Shown here one piece after another: positions 8,058 to 16,400 of a stretch of 41,192 nt of DNA. The DNA comes from Muribaculum sp. (GTDB lineage Bacteria > Bacteroidota > Bacteroidia > Bacteroidales > Muribaculaceae). Both the position numbers and the translations under genes were made by a program. The stretch spans positions 841,184-882,375 of the forward strand of contig JAMPAZ010000001.1 of the NCBI GenBank assembly GCA_023666965.1, given 5' to 3'. The notes beneath the pieces are model-generated. The model ran no database searches. It was not told the DNA's origin and saw only the letters and a list, made by a program, of their open reading frames with translations. The first letter of the stretch is position 1, and the number at the start of each line of letters is the position of its first letter.

Positions 8058-8852
8058 TTACAAGTAGTTTATCGGATTTTTTTCAATATCAGAGTTATGA
8101 AGTGCAAAGTTAGGAAATTTTTCGCTAAGTACGTGATAAAAAATCTGTTTTGTGCACGATTCACTCTCATAGTGTCCTATGTCGATGATGAAAATGTCGT
8201 CGGCATAGTCAAGAAAATAGTTGTGTTTGGTGTCGGAGGTGATGTAGGCCTGCGCTCCTTTTCTCACAGCGTCGGCGATAAAGTCGGCACCGGCACCCCC
8301 GCATAAAGCCACGCATTCTATCTGTTCGGAGCTGTCGGCTGTAGGTTTTGAACATCTTGCAATCGGTGACTCGAAAGCTTCCTTGACTTTTGCCACCAAT
8401 TCAGCTTTGCTTAGGGGCTGAGGCAGATTCCCGATAATTCCAAGACCTGTTTCCGAGTTGCCGTGAAAGGGCTCCAAAGTCTGAAGGTTTATCATGCCGA
8501 GTCGCTTTGCCATGGCCCATGACACTCCGTTACGGGCGTTGTCGACGGGTGTATGGCATGAATAAATCGTGACACCATGTTTAATGGCCTTCGCAATTAC
8601 TCGCTCTACGCGGTTTCGTCCGAGTATCTGCCCGATCTTTCGGAAGATTACCGGATGGTGGGATATGATCAGGTTGCACCCACGCTCCGATGCTTCGCGG
8701 ATGATTTCTTCCGTGGCATCTACGCAGAGGAGCACTCCTGTGCACTCAGCATCCGGATCACCGACCTGAAATCCGGAATTGTCCCACTCTTCTTGTGTGG
8801 AGAGCGGGGCAAATTCTTCAAGTACGGATGTTATATCGTGGTTACGGGTCAT
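8058..8852 (-). CDS. Nif3-like dinuclear metal centre protein
   Basis: A 264-residue protein of the Nif3/YbgI family. It shows the metal-binding motifs expected: [10 protein letters not shown] (His pair), [10 protein letters not shown] (His/Asp), and a late HYESE (His/Glu). [10 protein letters not shown] near the N-terminus is also typical. Family members form toroidal hexamers with two metals per active site; the physiological substrate is unsettled, though annotation as GTP cyclohydrolase type 2 homolog is common. At 264 residues this is the short form without the central CutA-like insertion. The ATG overlaps the aspS stop by 4 bases (ATGA), strong evidence for translational coupling. Confidence 0.93.
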   Translation of the reverse strand: MTRNHDITSVLEEFAPLSTQEEWDNSGFQVGDPDAECTGVLLCVDATEEIIREASERGCNLIISHHPVIFRKIGQILGRNRVERVIAKAIKHGVTIYSCHTPVDNARNGVSWAMAKRLGMINLQTLEPFHGNSETGLGIIGNLPQPLSKAELVAKVKEAFESPIARCSKPTADSSEQIECVALCGGAGADFIADAVRKGAQAYITSDTKHNYFLDYADDIFIIDIGHYESESCTKQIFYHVLSEKFPNFALHNSDIEKNPINYL

Positions 8853-10618
8853 TCTTGTTCCTTTCCGGGTATGTCAATTTCCAGACAAAGCTCGTCAAGC
8901 TGTTTCTGGTCGAGCGCCGCCGGGGCATCGAGCATTACGTCGCGTCCGGAGTTGTTCTTGGGGAATGCGATGCAGTCGCGGATGGAGTCGAGTCCGGCGA
9001 ATAGCGACACCCAACGGTCAAGGCCGTAGGCCAGTCCGCCATGGGGAGGAGCACCGAACTTGAATGCGTTCATAAGGAATCCGAATTGCTCCTGAGCTTT
9101 CTCCGGAGTAAATCCGAGTATTTCAAACATCTTGGCCTGCAGGGCGCTGTCGTGTATACGGATTGAGCCACCTCCTACTTCGACACCGTTAATTACCATG
9201 TCGTAGGCGTCGGCTCTTACTGAAGCCGGATCGGTGTCAAGCATAGGGATGTCCTCGTCCTTGGGGTGAGTGAACGGATGGTGCATGGCCATAAGTCGTT
9301 GTTCTTCTTCGCTCCATTCAAACATGGGGAAGTCTACGACCCAAAGACAAGCAAACTTATTCTTGTCGCGCAGTCCGAGACGACGTCCCATTTCAAGACG
9401 AAGTTCGCACAGTTGCTTGCGCGTCTTCATGGCATCGTCGCCGCTGAGAATCAAAATCAAGTCGCCCGGCTTGGCTCCGAATGCGTCCTTCATCTTTTGA
9501 AGCACTTCTTGAGAATAGAACTTGTCGACGCTTGATTTGACTGTTCCGTCAGTTTCGACACGTGCATAAACCATGCCTTTTGCTCCAATTTGAGGGCGTT
9601 TCACGTATTCGGTAAGCTGGTCGAGCTGTTTACGTGTATAGTTGGCCGCTCCTTTGGCACAGATGCCCCCGATGTATTGGGCATTGTCGAACACACTGAA
9701 TCCATATCCTTTCATTATGTCCATCAGCTCGACAAATGTCATTCCGAATCGCATGTCGGGCTTATCGCTGCCGTATAGGCGCATGGCTTCGGCCCAGGGC
9801 ATACGGATAAATGGCTCGGTCAGCTCGACTCCGCGAAGCTCCTTAAACAAGTGCTTGGCCATACCCTCAAACAGGTTGATGATGTCGTCTTGCTCGACAT
9901 AGCTCATTTCGCAGTCGATCTGCGTGAACTCCGGCTGACGGTCGGCGCGGAGGTCTTCGTCGCGGAAACATTTCACGATTTGGAAGTAGCGGTCCATACC
10001 CGACACCATTAACAGCTGTTTTAGCGTCTGAGGCGATTGAGGCAGGGCATAGAACTGTCCCGGATTCATTCTCGAGGGAACGACGAAGTCGCGGGCGCCT
10101 TCCGGAGTCGAACCGACGAGCATGGGGGTCTCTATTTCAAGGAATCCCTTGCTGTCGAGGTAGCGGCGCACCTCCATTGTCATCTTGTGGCGCAGTTCGA
10201 GATTCTTTCTTACGCATGGACGGCGCAGGTCGAGATAACGGTATTTCATGCGTATGTCGTCGCCGCCGTCGCTCTCATCCTCGATAGTAAACGGAGGCAC
10301 TTCGGATTTGTTAAGTACGGTCAGTTTATGTGCTTCGATTTCTATGTCGCCGGTTGGCAACTCGGGATTTTTACTCGAGCGTTCGGCCACAGAACCTGTG
10401 ATTTGCACAACGTATTCACGACCGAGATGATTGGCCTCCTCACAGAGCGCTGCATCTGCATTGTTGTTGAACACGGCCTGGGTGATTCCATATCTGTCGC
10501 GGATGTCGACGAACGTCATGCCACCCATTTTACGGATGCGCTGTACCCATCCGGCTATAGTCACTTCTTTACCGGCATCGGCAAGGCGGAGTTCTCCGCA
10601 CGTTTTAGTACGATACAT
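8849..10618 (-). CDS. aspS: Aspartyl-tRNA synthetase
   Basis: The 589-residue protein is full length for bacterial AspRS, a class II synthetase charging tRNA-Asp (or tRNA-Asp/Asn). It begins [11 protein letters not shown] with the OB-fold anticodon domain (~1-105). The catalytic core has motif 2 ([18 protein letters not shown]) and motif 3 (GLAYGLDR, Arg about residue 535). A bacterial GAD insertion is present between them (~290-410). The gene heads a minus-strand operon with the Nif3-like and zinc-ribbon genes. Its upstream region has a variant -7 box (TAACTTTA, 10713-10720) and a strongly structured leader at 10646-10699. Identity is certain; whether it is discriminating was not determined. 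Confidence 0.97.
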   Translation of the reverse strand: MYRTKTCGELRLADAGKEVTIAGWVQRIRKMGGMTFVDIRDRYGITQAVFNNNADAALCEEANHLGREYVVQITGSVAERSSKNPELPTGDIEIEAHKLTVLNKSEVPPFTIEDESDGGDDIRMKYRYLDLRRPCVRKNLELRHKMTMEVRRYLDSKGFLEIETPMLVGSTPEGARDFVVPSRMNPGQFYALPQSPQTLKQLLMVSGMDRYFQIVKCFRDEDLRADRQPEFTQIDCEMSYVEQDDIINLFEGMAKHLFKELRGVELTEPFIRMPWAEAMRLYGSDKPDMRFGMTFVELMDIMKGYGFSVFDNAQYIGGICAKGAANYTRKQLDQLTEYVKRPQIGAKGMVYARVETDGTVKSSVDKFYSQEVLQKMKDAFGAKPGDLILILSGDDAMKTRKQLCELRLEMGRRLGLRDKNKFACLWVVDFPMFEWSEEEQRLMAMHHPFTHPKDEDIPMLDTDPASVRADAYDMVINGVEVGGGSIRIHDSALQAKMFEILGFTPEKAQEQFGFLMNAFKFGAPPHGGLAYGLDRWVSLFAGLDSIRDCIAFPKNNSGRDVMLDAPAALDQKQLDELCLEIDIPGKEQE

Positions 10619-10645
10619 ATTATCCTATTGCTTTAACTGAAATTC

Positions 10646-10699
10646 ACGCGAGTTTGCGCCCGGATTGGCACGCACGTCGCCACCGTGGCCCACTCGCGT
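10646..10699 (-). promoter_or_regulatory. Structured leader before aspS (three-way-junction-like)
   Basis: Read on the minus strand, ACGCGAGT (10699-10692) pairs perfectly with ACTCGCGT (10653-10646), closing a domain. Inside are two smaller stems: GCCA-cgg-TGGC at 89-79 of the 10600s, and TGCG at 10674-10671 with CGCA at 10658-10655, extended by GCC/GGC pairing. It lies 28 bases before the aspS ATG and would be transcribed from the TAACTTTA box at 10713-10720. It could be a control element sensing tRNA, amino acid or protein; no known class was recognised. Confidence 0.5.
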
Positions 10700-10712
10700 T
10701 AAAAAATTTCCG

Positions 10713-10720
10713 TAAAGTTA
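10713..10720 (-). promoter_or_regulatory. Variant -7 box for aspS
   Basis: TAACTTTA on the minus strand differs from TAnnTTTG only at the last base. No TTG at the expected -33 distance was found, so support is partial. Its position just upstream of the leader stem is sensible. Confidence 0.35.
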
Positions 10721-10786
10721 GTCATTATCAATTTAAAATGGAAATCAACAGTCACTAAATTGAATCGCATCCCCCTAAGTTCAGCA

Positions 10787-11137
10787 TTAGTTTTTGCAAA
10801 ACCACCACTTCATCTTTTCCCAGACTGTCGGTGGATTGGTCTTGATATGTACGTTAATTCCCGAGTCGTTGCGGTTTAAGAACAAGATGGAGCTATGCAT
10901 GACTATCGACAGCGAGTTTTCGAATGCCGAGATGCCGTGGATCCTGTCGAGAGCTATCTTGTGGAACGGCGAGCGCTCGTCAAGACTCTCTATGACCAGG
11001 TTGCCCTCGTCGTCAATCTGTATGTTGTGGTGTTCTGACGCGTAGTCAAACAGTAGGCCGATATCAAGATGCTCGATGCCGTTAGGGAGCTTCTTGTATT
11101 TCTTGTAAAGTTCGTCTATAACTTGTTTAGTTATCAT
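10787..11137 (-). CDS. Small conserved-looking hypothetical protein
   Basis: A 116-residue protein, MITKQVIDELYKKYKKLPNG, ending with an aromatic/basic tail (WEKMKWWFCKN). It is soluble with no signal peptide or membrane segment. The middle alternates short beta-like stretches (NLVIESL, HKIALDRIHGISAFENSLSIVMHSSILFL in pieces). I do not recognise the family. The composition and codon usage are like the neighbours, supporting a real gene. It stands alone between aspS and the mmd operon on the same strand, with ~170 bases before aspS and ~200 after oadB. Confidence 0.7.
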   Translation of the reverse strand: MITKQVIDELYKKYKKLPNGIEHLDIGLLFDYASEHHNIQIDDEGNLVIESLDERSPFHKIALDRIHGISAFENSLSIVMHSSILFLNRNDSGINVHIKTNPPTVWEKMKWWFCKN

Positions 11138-11280
11138 TAGCTGATTATTTCGTGATAATTCGTCAATTGGGGATAGTTTGCCGTAATTGCACTTTATGTT
11201 CTGTTTGAAAGACGATTGAATGGCCTTTTTTGTTCACCAATTTGGGGATATTAACACTAATTAGCCGTTTGTGTTTAAGA

Positions 11281-11309
11281 AGGGCGGTGAAAGGTTGGTT
11301 CACCGCCCT
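11281..11309 (-). terminator. Hairpin downstream of oadB
   Basis: AGGGCGGTGAA at 11281-11291 and TTCACCGCCCT at 11299-11309 form a perfect 11-bp stem with a 7-base loop. It lies 28 bases after the oadB stop. The following bases on the minus strand (TCTTAAAC) are only weakly T-rich, so it may be a weak terminator or a 3'-end stabiliser. Confidence 0.6.
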
Positions 11310-11337
11310 CGTTATCATAGGATTTGCTGTGAAGTCG

Positions 11338-12495
11338 TTATGCAAGGAATCCAAGCAGTACACCGGCTGCTACGGCTGAACCGATCACGCCGGATACGTT
11401 CGGACCCATGGCATGCATGAGCAGATAGTTGCTCGGGTCGTATTCCAATCCGAGATTGTTCGAAATGCGGGCAGACATCGGCACTGCCGACACGCCTGCG
11501 TTTCCGATTAGCGGATTGAGCTTCTTCTCGGCAGGCAAGAACAGATTGAAAATCTTCACGAAAAGAACGCCGGAAGCCGATGCGATGATGAAGGCCATAA
11601 ATCCGAGAGCAAAGATGAAGATGGTGTCGAGAGTCAGGAATTCCGAGGCTTGTGTCGATGCTCCGACGGTCATTCCGAGCAGGATGGTCACGATGTCGGT
11701 CAAGGCGTTGCTTGCGGTCTTGGCAAGACGGGTGGTGACACCGCACTCGCGAAGAAGGTTTCCGAAGAATAGCATACCGAGCAACGGAATGCCTGAAGGC
11801 ACTACGAAGCAGGTCAGAAGCAGACCGACGATCGGGAAGATGATCTTCTCATTCTGCGACACGGCGCGAGCGGGTTTCATCTTAATGACGCGTTCTTTGC
11901 TCGTGGTGAGCAGTCGCATGATAGGCGGCTGAATCAGCGGAACAAGTGCCATGTATGAGTAGGCGGATACGGCGATAGCGCCCATAAGGTTGGGGGCAAG
12001 CTTCGATGAAAGGAAGATTGCCGTCGGGCCGTCGGCACCGCCGATGATGGCGATGGCACCGGCCTGGTCAGGCGCGAATCCGAGCGCAAGGGCCACCATG
12101 TAGGCTCCGAAGATGCCGAACTGTGCGGCGGCTCCGATGAGCATCAGTTTCGGATTGGCGATGAGTGCCGAGAAGTCGGTCATGGCACCGATACCGAGGA
12201 AAATCAGAGGAGGATACCATCCTGCGCTGACGCCGTTGTAGAGGATGTTAAGCACGGAGCCTTCCTCGTAGATGCCGATCTCAAGTCCGGCTGTGGTATC
12301 GAAGGGGATGTTTCCGATCAAAATACCGAAGCCGATCGGCACGAGCAGCATCGGCTCGAAGTTCTTCTTGATGGCAAGCCACAAGAAGAAGAGTCCTACT
12401 GCGAGCATCACTAAATGTTCCCAGGTACAGTTGGCAAAACCTGTCAACGACCAGAACTGATAGAAATTGTTCGCTATGAATTCATTAAAAGTCAT
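11338..12495 (-). CDS. Decarboxylase beta subunit, sodium pump (OadB/MmdB family)
   Basis: This 385-residue protein has about nine to eleven hydrophobic segments and the signatures of the OadB family: PIGFGILIGNIPF, the IIGGADGPTAIFLSSKLAPNLMGAI region, and a C-terminal NYLLMHAMGPNVSGVIGSA in pieces. The subunit decarboxylates the carboxybiotin group and couples this to sodium export across the inner membrane. With mmdA and mce upstream in the same operon, methylmalonyl-CoA decarboxylase is the likely complex, though OadB-type names are often given. It is the last gene, starting 30 bases after the biotin-carrier stop, with a hairpin downstream at 11281-11309. Confidence 0.92.
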   Translation of the reverse strand: MTFNEFIANNFYQFWSLTGFANCTWEHLVMLAVGLFFLWLAIKKNFEPMLLVPIGFGILIGNIPFDTTAGLEIGIYEEGSVLNILYNGVSAGWYPPLIFLGIGAMTDFSALIANPKLMLIGAAAQFGIFGAYMVALALGFAPDQAGAIAIIGGADGPTAIFLSSKLAPNLMGAIAVSAYSYMALVPLIQPPIMRLLTTSKERVIKMKPARAVSQNEKIIFPIVGLLLTCFVVPSGIPLLGMLFFGNLLRECGVTTRLAKTASNALTDIVTILLGMTVGASTQASEFLTLDTIFIFALGFMAFIIASASGVLFVKIFNLFLPAEKKLNPLIGNAGVSAVPMSARISNNLGLEYDPSNYLLMHAMGPNVSGVIGSAVAAGVLLGFLA

Positions 12496-12525
12496 ATCCT
12501 ATAAAGATCTATTTAAGGTTTGACT

Positions 12526-12969
12526 TTATTCTAATGTTACGAGGACTGCGCCTTCGAGGACTGAATCGCCGTTGGCTACATTGACAGCCGCCACTTTGCC
12601 GTCGCGTCCGGCGTGGATGGCGTTCTCCATCTTCATAGCTTCGAGCATAATCACTGTGTCGGATGCCTTCACCATGTCGCCGACTTTGCAGTTGACCGAA
12701 AGGATGGTTCCGGGCAGTGGAGCCTTGACTTCGTATGAGCCTGAGCTGGCGGTTGTCTTCTTGATGACCTTTTCGCCGGTAGCTGTGCGGGGAGCTGCAG
12801 AAGGACGCGGAGCTGAGACGGTTACAGTGGCTGCCGCTTTCTTTTCAAGCTCCACTTTGTAGGGAGTACCGTTAACCAACACCTCAACAACGTTGTCGTC
12901 CAAGTCGCCTATGGCCACATTATAGTTGTTGCCGTTGATTTTGTATTTGTATTCTTTCATTTTTGCCAT
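12526..12969 (-). CDS. Biotin carboxyl carrier subunit of the decarboxylase
   Basis: A 147-residue protein. The C-terminal ~75 residues are a biotinyl domain with EAMKMEN, where Lys113 is the biotinylation site. An Ala/Pro/Thr-rich flexible linker (~45-75) precedes it, and the N-terminus (KYKINGNNYNVAI) is the small beta domain typical of MmdC-type carriers. It shuttles CO2 between the carboxyltransferase (mmdA product) and the membrane pump (OadB-like). It sits between the OadG fusion gene (55 bases upstream) and oadB (30 bases downstream). Confidence 0.93.
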   Translation of the reverse strand: MAKMKEYKYKINGNNYNVAIGDLDDNVVEVLVNGTPYKVELEKKAAATVTVSAPRPSAAPRTATGEKVIKKTTASSGSYEVKAPLPGTILSVNCKVGDMVKASDTVIMLEAMKMENAIHAGRDGKVAAVNVANGDSVLEGAVLVTLE

Positions 12970-13024
12970 AATGGTGCGATTTTTTTGTTACCTTTATGAT
13001 TTTGGTAATTAGTTGAATGATGTA

Positions 13025-13945
13025 TTAACGACGGGGCAGTTCGCGCAGACCGTAAATCTTGCTGCTCCAGGGTGAATAGCTCTTACGAACCTTGTTGATG
13101 GTAAGTATGGTGCTTTCAGTGTCGTGGGTGTTGAGGTGTTCATGGAGTGCCATGACGATAGCCGCGATTTCCTCTCCCGAGTCGTGCTCCGGACGGTCTT
13201 CGCGGGCTAAGCCTTTGGTCTCGATGCCCTGCGAACGGGCTTTGTTCGTGCGCGATACTTTGCTTCCGATCTTGCTGATGGTGTAGAAGCAAATGCTCAA
13301 CAGCAATAGGGCGGAGAACACAATCAACATGGCCATGATGGCAAGGCCGAATCCGTGACCGTCATGTTCGGCGAACATTTCCACCTTATTGTTAGTGTCT
13401 ACGATCTTGTTGTTGCTGCTCGGAGTGATATAGTACTCGTCGCTCCCGTCGCGCACTTCCCAAGCTTCAGCGCCTGTGCCCTCGCCGTCAAGTTTGCGGG
13501 CGTAAGTGGCGTTGGCCATGAGCGATGCCGGAACGGTTATCGAGTCGATAAGCGTGATGCCGTTGGCGTCATATATACCGATCCAATTGTCTTTGCCGGG
13601 TTCGAGCGTGAAGCTCAGGTGGAACGTACCCTTGTTCGGCTCTCCGTCGGCCCAGAACACTACGTGCTGACGAGGGGGAATCTCTGTATTGACATCGCCC
13701 AGCGGCACCGGATACTTTTTTGGCTGAGCCGGGTCGTTGGTCAGATATACGCTTGAGATGTCCATGGGGGCAAAAGTCGAATTGTAAAGCTCAATCCAGG
13801 CTTGATGCTTCCCGTAATCGTCAACGTAATTGTCGTCGTTTTGCACCATCACCTCGTTTATGCGCAGACCGCGACGGCCTTGGGCCATCGAAGTAGCTCC
13901 GCATAGCAGAACGGCGACGAGCATTAAATATAAGCTTTTCTTCAT
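13025..13945 (-). CDS. Lamin-tail domain fused to OadG-type small subunit
   Basis: The 306-residue protein begins MKKSLYLMLVAVLLCGATSMAQ, a signal peptide. Residues ~25-140 look like a lamin-tail domain (LRINEVMVQND, WIELYNSTFAPMDISSVYL, a beta-rich fold usually seen in secreted proteins). A single membrane segment follows (~205-230, HGFGLAIMAMLIVFSALLLL), then a cytosolic tail (~235-306, EEIAAIVMALHEHL) like the gamma/delta subunit of oxaloacetate/methylmalonyl decarboxylases. The small subunit normally assembles the complex; the exported domain is an addition. The ATG at 13945 was chosen since an upstream in-frame ATG at 14242 lies deep in the next gene. It begins 14 bases after the mmdA stop. 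Confidence 0.82.
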   Translation of the reverse strand: MKKSLYLMLVAVLLCGATSMAQGRRGLRINEVMVQNDDNYVDDYGKHQAWIELYNSTFAPMDISSVYLTNDPAQPKKYPVPLGDVNTEIPPRQHVVFWADGEPNKGTFHLSFTLEPGKDNWIGIYDANGITLIDSITVPASLMANATYARKLDGEGTGAEAWEVRDGSDEYYITPSSNNKIVDTNNKVEMFAEHDGHGFGLAIMAMLIVFSALLLLSICFYTISKIGSKVSRTNKARSQGIETKGLAREDRPEHDSGEEIAAIVMALHEHLNTHDTESTILTINKVRKSYSPWSSKIYGLRELPRR

Positions 13946-13959
13946 TTGTTGACGTATGT

Positions 13960-15513
13960 TTATAGAGGTATGTTGCCGTGCTTTTTGGCGGGATTTGTCA
14001 CTTTCTTTGTGGCGAGCTGCTGCAGAGCGCGTATCACGCGGAAGCGAGTGTTGCGAGGCTCGATGACATCGTCGATGTAGCCGTACTTGGCCGCATTGTA
14101 GGGGTTGCAGAACAGCTTGTTGTATTCGGCTTCCTTTTCGGCGAGCACTTTGGCGGGATCTTCCGACTCCTTTGCTTCTTTTGCATAGAGCACCTCTACT
14201 GCGCCGGCACCGCCCATTACTGCGATTTCGGCTGTCGGCCATGCATAGTTCATGTCGCCGCGGAGCTGCTTGCAGCTCATCACGATATGGCTTCCGCCGT
14301 AGCTCTTGCGGAGTGTAACGGTAACCTTGGGCACGGTGGCTTCGCCGTAGGCGTAGAGCAGTTTTGCTCCGTGGAGAATTACGCCGTTGTATTCTTGTCC
14401 TGTTCCGGGGAGGAATCCTGGCACGTCGACAAGCGTCACTAAAGGAATGTTGAATGCGTCGCAGAAGCGTACGAAGCGTGCACCCTTGCGCGATGCGTTG
14501 CTGTCGAGAACGCCGGCCAGATACTTAGGCTGGTTGGCCACGATACCTACTGACTGTCCGTTCATGCGGGCGAATCCTACAATGAGGTTTTTCGCATAAT
14601 CGCGCTGTATTTCGAGGAATTCACCGTTGTCGATGATTGCGCCGATTACTTCATACATGTCGTAGGGCTTGTTGGCGCTGTCGGGGATGATTTCATTGAG
14701 CGAATCCTCCAGACGGTCGATCGGGTCGGTGCATTCTACCAACGGAGGCTCTTCAAGATTGTTTTGCGGAATATAGCTGAAGAGTTTACGGATGATCTTA
14801 AGCGCGTCTTCGCCGTCTTCTGCGGCAAAGTGTGCCACGCCGCTCTTACATGCATGAACCTGTGCGCCGCCGAGAGCTTCCTGGGTCACGTCTTCTCCGG
14901 TAACTGTCTTGACCACCTTCGGGCCTGTGAGGAACATGTAGGAGATTCCCTTTGCCATCACGGTAAAGTCGGTCAGGGCGGGGGAGTATACGGCACCTCC
15001 GGCGCACGGGCCGAGAATTCCTGAAATCTGGGGTATTACACCTGAGGCGAGGATGTTGCGCTGGAATATTTCTGCATAGCCGGCAAGGGCGTTGATGCCT
15101 TCTTGGATGCGTGCGCCGCCGGAGTCGTTAAGGCCGATTACGGGTGCACCCATCTTCATGGCCATGTCCATGACTTTGCAAATCTTGAGGGCCATGGTTT
15201 CAGAAAGGGCTCCTCCGAAGACGGTAAAGTCTTGTGCGAATACGTAGACCAGACGTCCGTCGATAGTGCCGTAGCCTGTCACTACGCCGTCGCCGAGGAA
15301 CGACTTTTTGTCGATGCCGAAGTTGTGGCAACGGTGGCGAACAAACATGTCAAGCTCCTCAAACGAGCCTTCGTCAAGCAGCTGGGCGATACGCTCGCGG
15401 GCTGTATATTTACCTTTATCGTGTTGCTTCTGAATGGCTTTCTCACCTCCGCCTAAACGGGCTTCGTTGCGCAGGGCGATTAATTCTTGAACTTTTTCGA
15501 GTTGGTTGCTCAT
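13960..15513 (-). CDS. mmdA: Methylmalonyl-CoA decarboxylase alpha subunit (carboxyltransferase)
   Basis: A 517-residue carboxyltransferase of the propionyl/methylmalonyl-CoA family. The N-terminal half has [22 protein letters not shown] and the oxyanion-hole region GGARIQEGI and [16 protein letters not shown]. The C-terminal half has [10 protein letters not shown]-like NLIVGFARM and the [13 protein letters not shown] and [10 protein letters not shown] segments. It transfers the carboxyl group of (S)-methylmalonyl-CoA to biotin, releasing propionyl-CoA. [11 protein letters not shown] at 15513 was taken as the start; the longer in-frame option at 15555 adds 14 residues without support. Placement just after mce and before the biotin carrier supports the decarboxylase rather than a carboxylase. 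Confidence 0.93.
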   Translation of the reverse strand: MSNQLEKVQELIALRNEARLGGGEKAIQKQHDKGKYTARERIAQLLDEGSFEELDMFVRHRCHNFGIDKKSFLGDGVVTGYGTIDGRLVYVFAQDFTVFGGALSETMALKICKVMDMAMKMGAPVIGLNDSGGARIQEGINALAGYAEIFQRNILASGVIPQISGILGPCAGGAVYSPALTDFTVMAKGISYMFLTGPKVVKTVTGEDVTQEALGGAQVHACKSGVAHFAAEDGEDALKIIRKLFSYIPQNNLEEPPLVECTDPIDRLEDSLNEIIPDSANKPYDMYEVIGAIIDNGEFLEIQRDYAKNLIVGFARMNGQSVGIVANQPKYLAGVLDSNASRKGARFVRFCDAFNIPLVTLVDVPGFLPGTGQEYNGVILHGAKLLYAYGEATVPKVTVTLRKSYGGSHIVMSCKQLRGDMNYAWPTAEIAVMGGAGAVEVLYAKEAKESEDPAKVLAEKEAEYNKLFCNPYNAAKYGYIDDVIEPRNTRFRVIRALQQLATKKVTNPAKKHGNIPL

Positions 15514-15603
15514 TTTTTTGTTTTCTCTCTTGGAAATGTTATTAAATATCGGCACGCCCCGCAGGAAATTGCTTCCTTCCGGGGCGGTCGGTAAATTGAT
15601 TTC

Positions 15604-16023
15604 TTACTTATTGGGGTCTTCGCAGAACTCGATGAGTGTTCCGCAGGTCGACTTCGGATGCAGGAAGGCGATGTTTAAGCCTTCTGCTCCCTTGCGCGGG
15701 GCCTTGTCAATCAAGCGGCATCCTTTGCCTTCAACTTCTGCAAGCGCGTTGGCTACTCCGTCTTCGATGGCGAAAGCTATGTGTTGGATACCTCCGCGAC
15801 CGCCGTTATTGGCGATAAATTTGGAGATGGCGCTGTCTTCGCTGGTTCCTTCGAGAAGTTCAATCTTGGTCTGGCCTACCTTGAAAAAGGCTGTGCGTAC
15901 TTTTTGGTCGGCAACTTCTTCGATGGCGAAACATTTAAGGCCGAGGATGTTCTCGTAAAACGGGATTGCTTCTTCCAGACTCGGAACAGCGATACCCACG
16001 TGTTCAATGTGAGAAATGTTCAT
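15604..16023 (-). CDS. mce: Methylmalonyl-CoA epimerase
   Basis: This 139-residue protein has a vicinal-oxygen-chelate fold with paired beta-alpha-beta modules. Metal ligands are seen at HVGIAV (His8), QHIAFAI (His) and GTLIEFCED (Glu), as in known epimerases. It interconverts (R)- and (S)-methylmalonyl-CoA between the B12-dependent mutase and the decarboxylase in propionate formation. The mutase is not in this window. It is the first gene of the minus-strand operon, with mmdA starting 90 bases downstream of its stop. Two short palindromes lie in its leader (16052-16063 and 16070-16081). Confidence 0.95.
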   Translation of the reverse strand: MNISHIEHVGIAVPSLEEAIPFYENILGLKCFAIEEVADQKVRTAFFKVGQTKIELLEGTSEDSAISKFIANNGGRGGIQHIAFAIEDGVANALAEVEGKGCRLIDKAPRKGAEGLNIAFLHPKSTCGTLIEFCEDPNK

Positions 16024-16400
16024 TTTGAATTGGTTTTAATGATATTGTGTTACAATTAATTGTTGTCACTCTGATTTCAGACTCCGGGACACGTACATGC
16101 CTAAAATCCTTAATCTTTCGCAAAATTAATAAATAAGTCGGAACAATGACACTAATTTAAATATATTTATAGGATGTAAGGGCTGATTTTTTGGCAGAAA
16201 AGTGAAAAAGTGTCAGCAACCATGTCAGTAAGCCGTTTTTACGGTAATATATTGTCGCCTATTAATTTATGCCTGACGACAACCTTTTTGGCATACGATT
16301 TGTTTCTTTAGTGAATGTCGCGGGATGCCGGACGGCTCCCTGCAGACGAATGTGAGAATGATAAAACAGTAAAATTAAACGAACATAAAATATAACAACT
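16024..16400. other. 377-base divergent intergenic region between mce and dnaK
   Basis: No gene is visible here. On the mce side are the palindromes ACAATTAATTGT (16052-16063) and TCTGA-TT-TCAGA (16070-16081), and a -7 box TAATTTTG on the minus strand (16121-16128) without a well-spaced -33. On the dnaK side are two direct TGTCAG copies (16211-16216 and 16224-16229) preceded by GGCAG, a weak TATATTG (16248-16254), and a hairpin TATGCC..GGCATA (16268-16273 and 16290-16295) in the leader. Confidence 0.45.

Noticed and set aside
10037-10636. A 199-codon open frame antisense to aspS
   Set aside because: Shadow of aspS; no start signal or domain.
13946-14242. Upstream extension of the lamin-tail/OadG gene into mmdA
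   Set aside because: It overlaps mmdA by almost 300 bases in another frame, is Arg/Ser-rich, and precedes a clear signal peptide at 13945.
16030-16130. A B12 riboswitch before the methylmalonyl operon
   Set aside because: No conserved B12-box-like sequence or multi-stem core could be found; only short palindromes are present.
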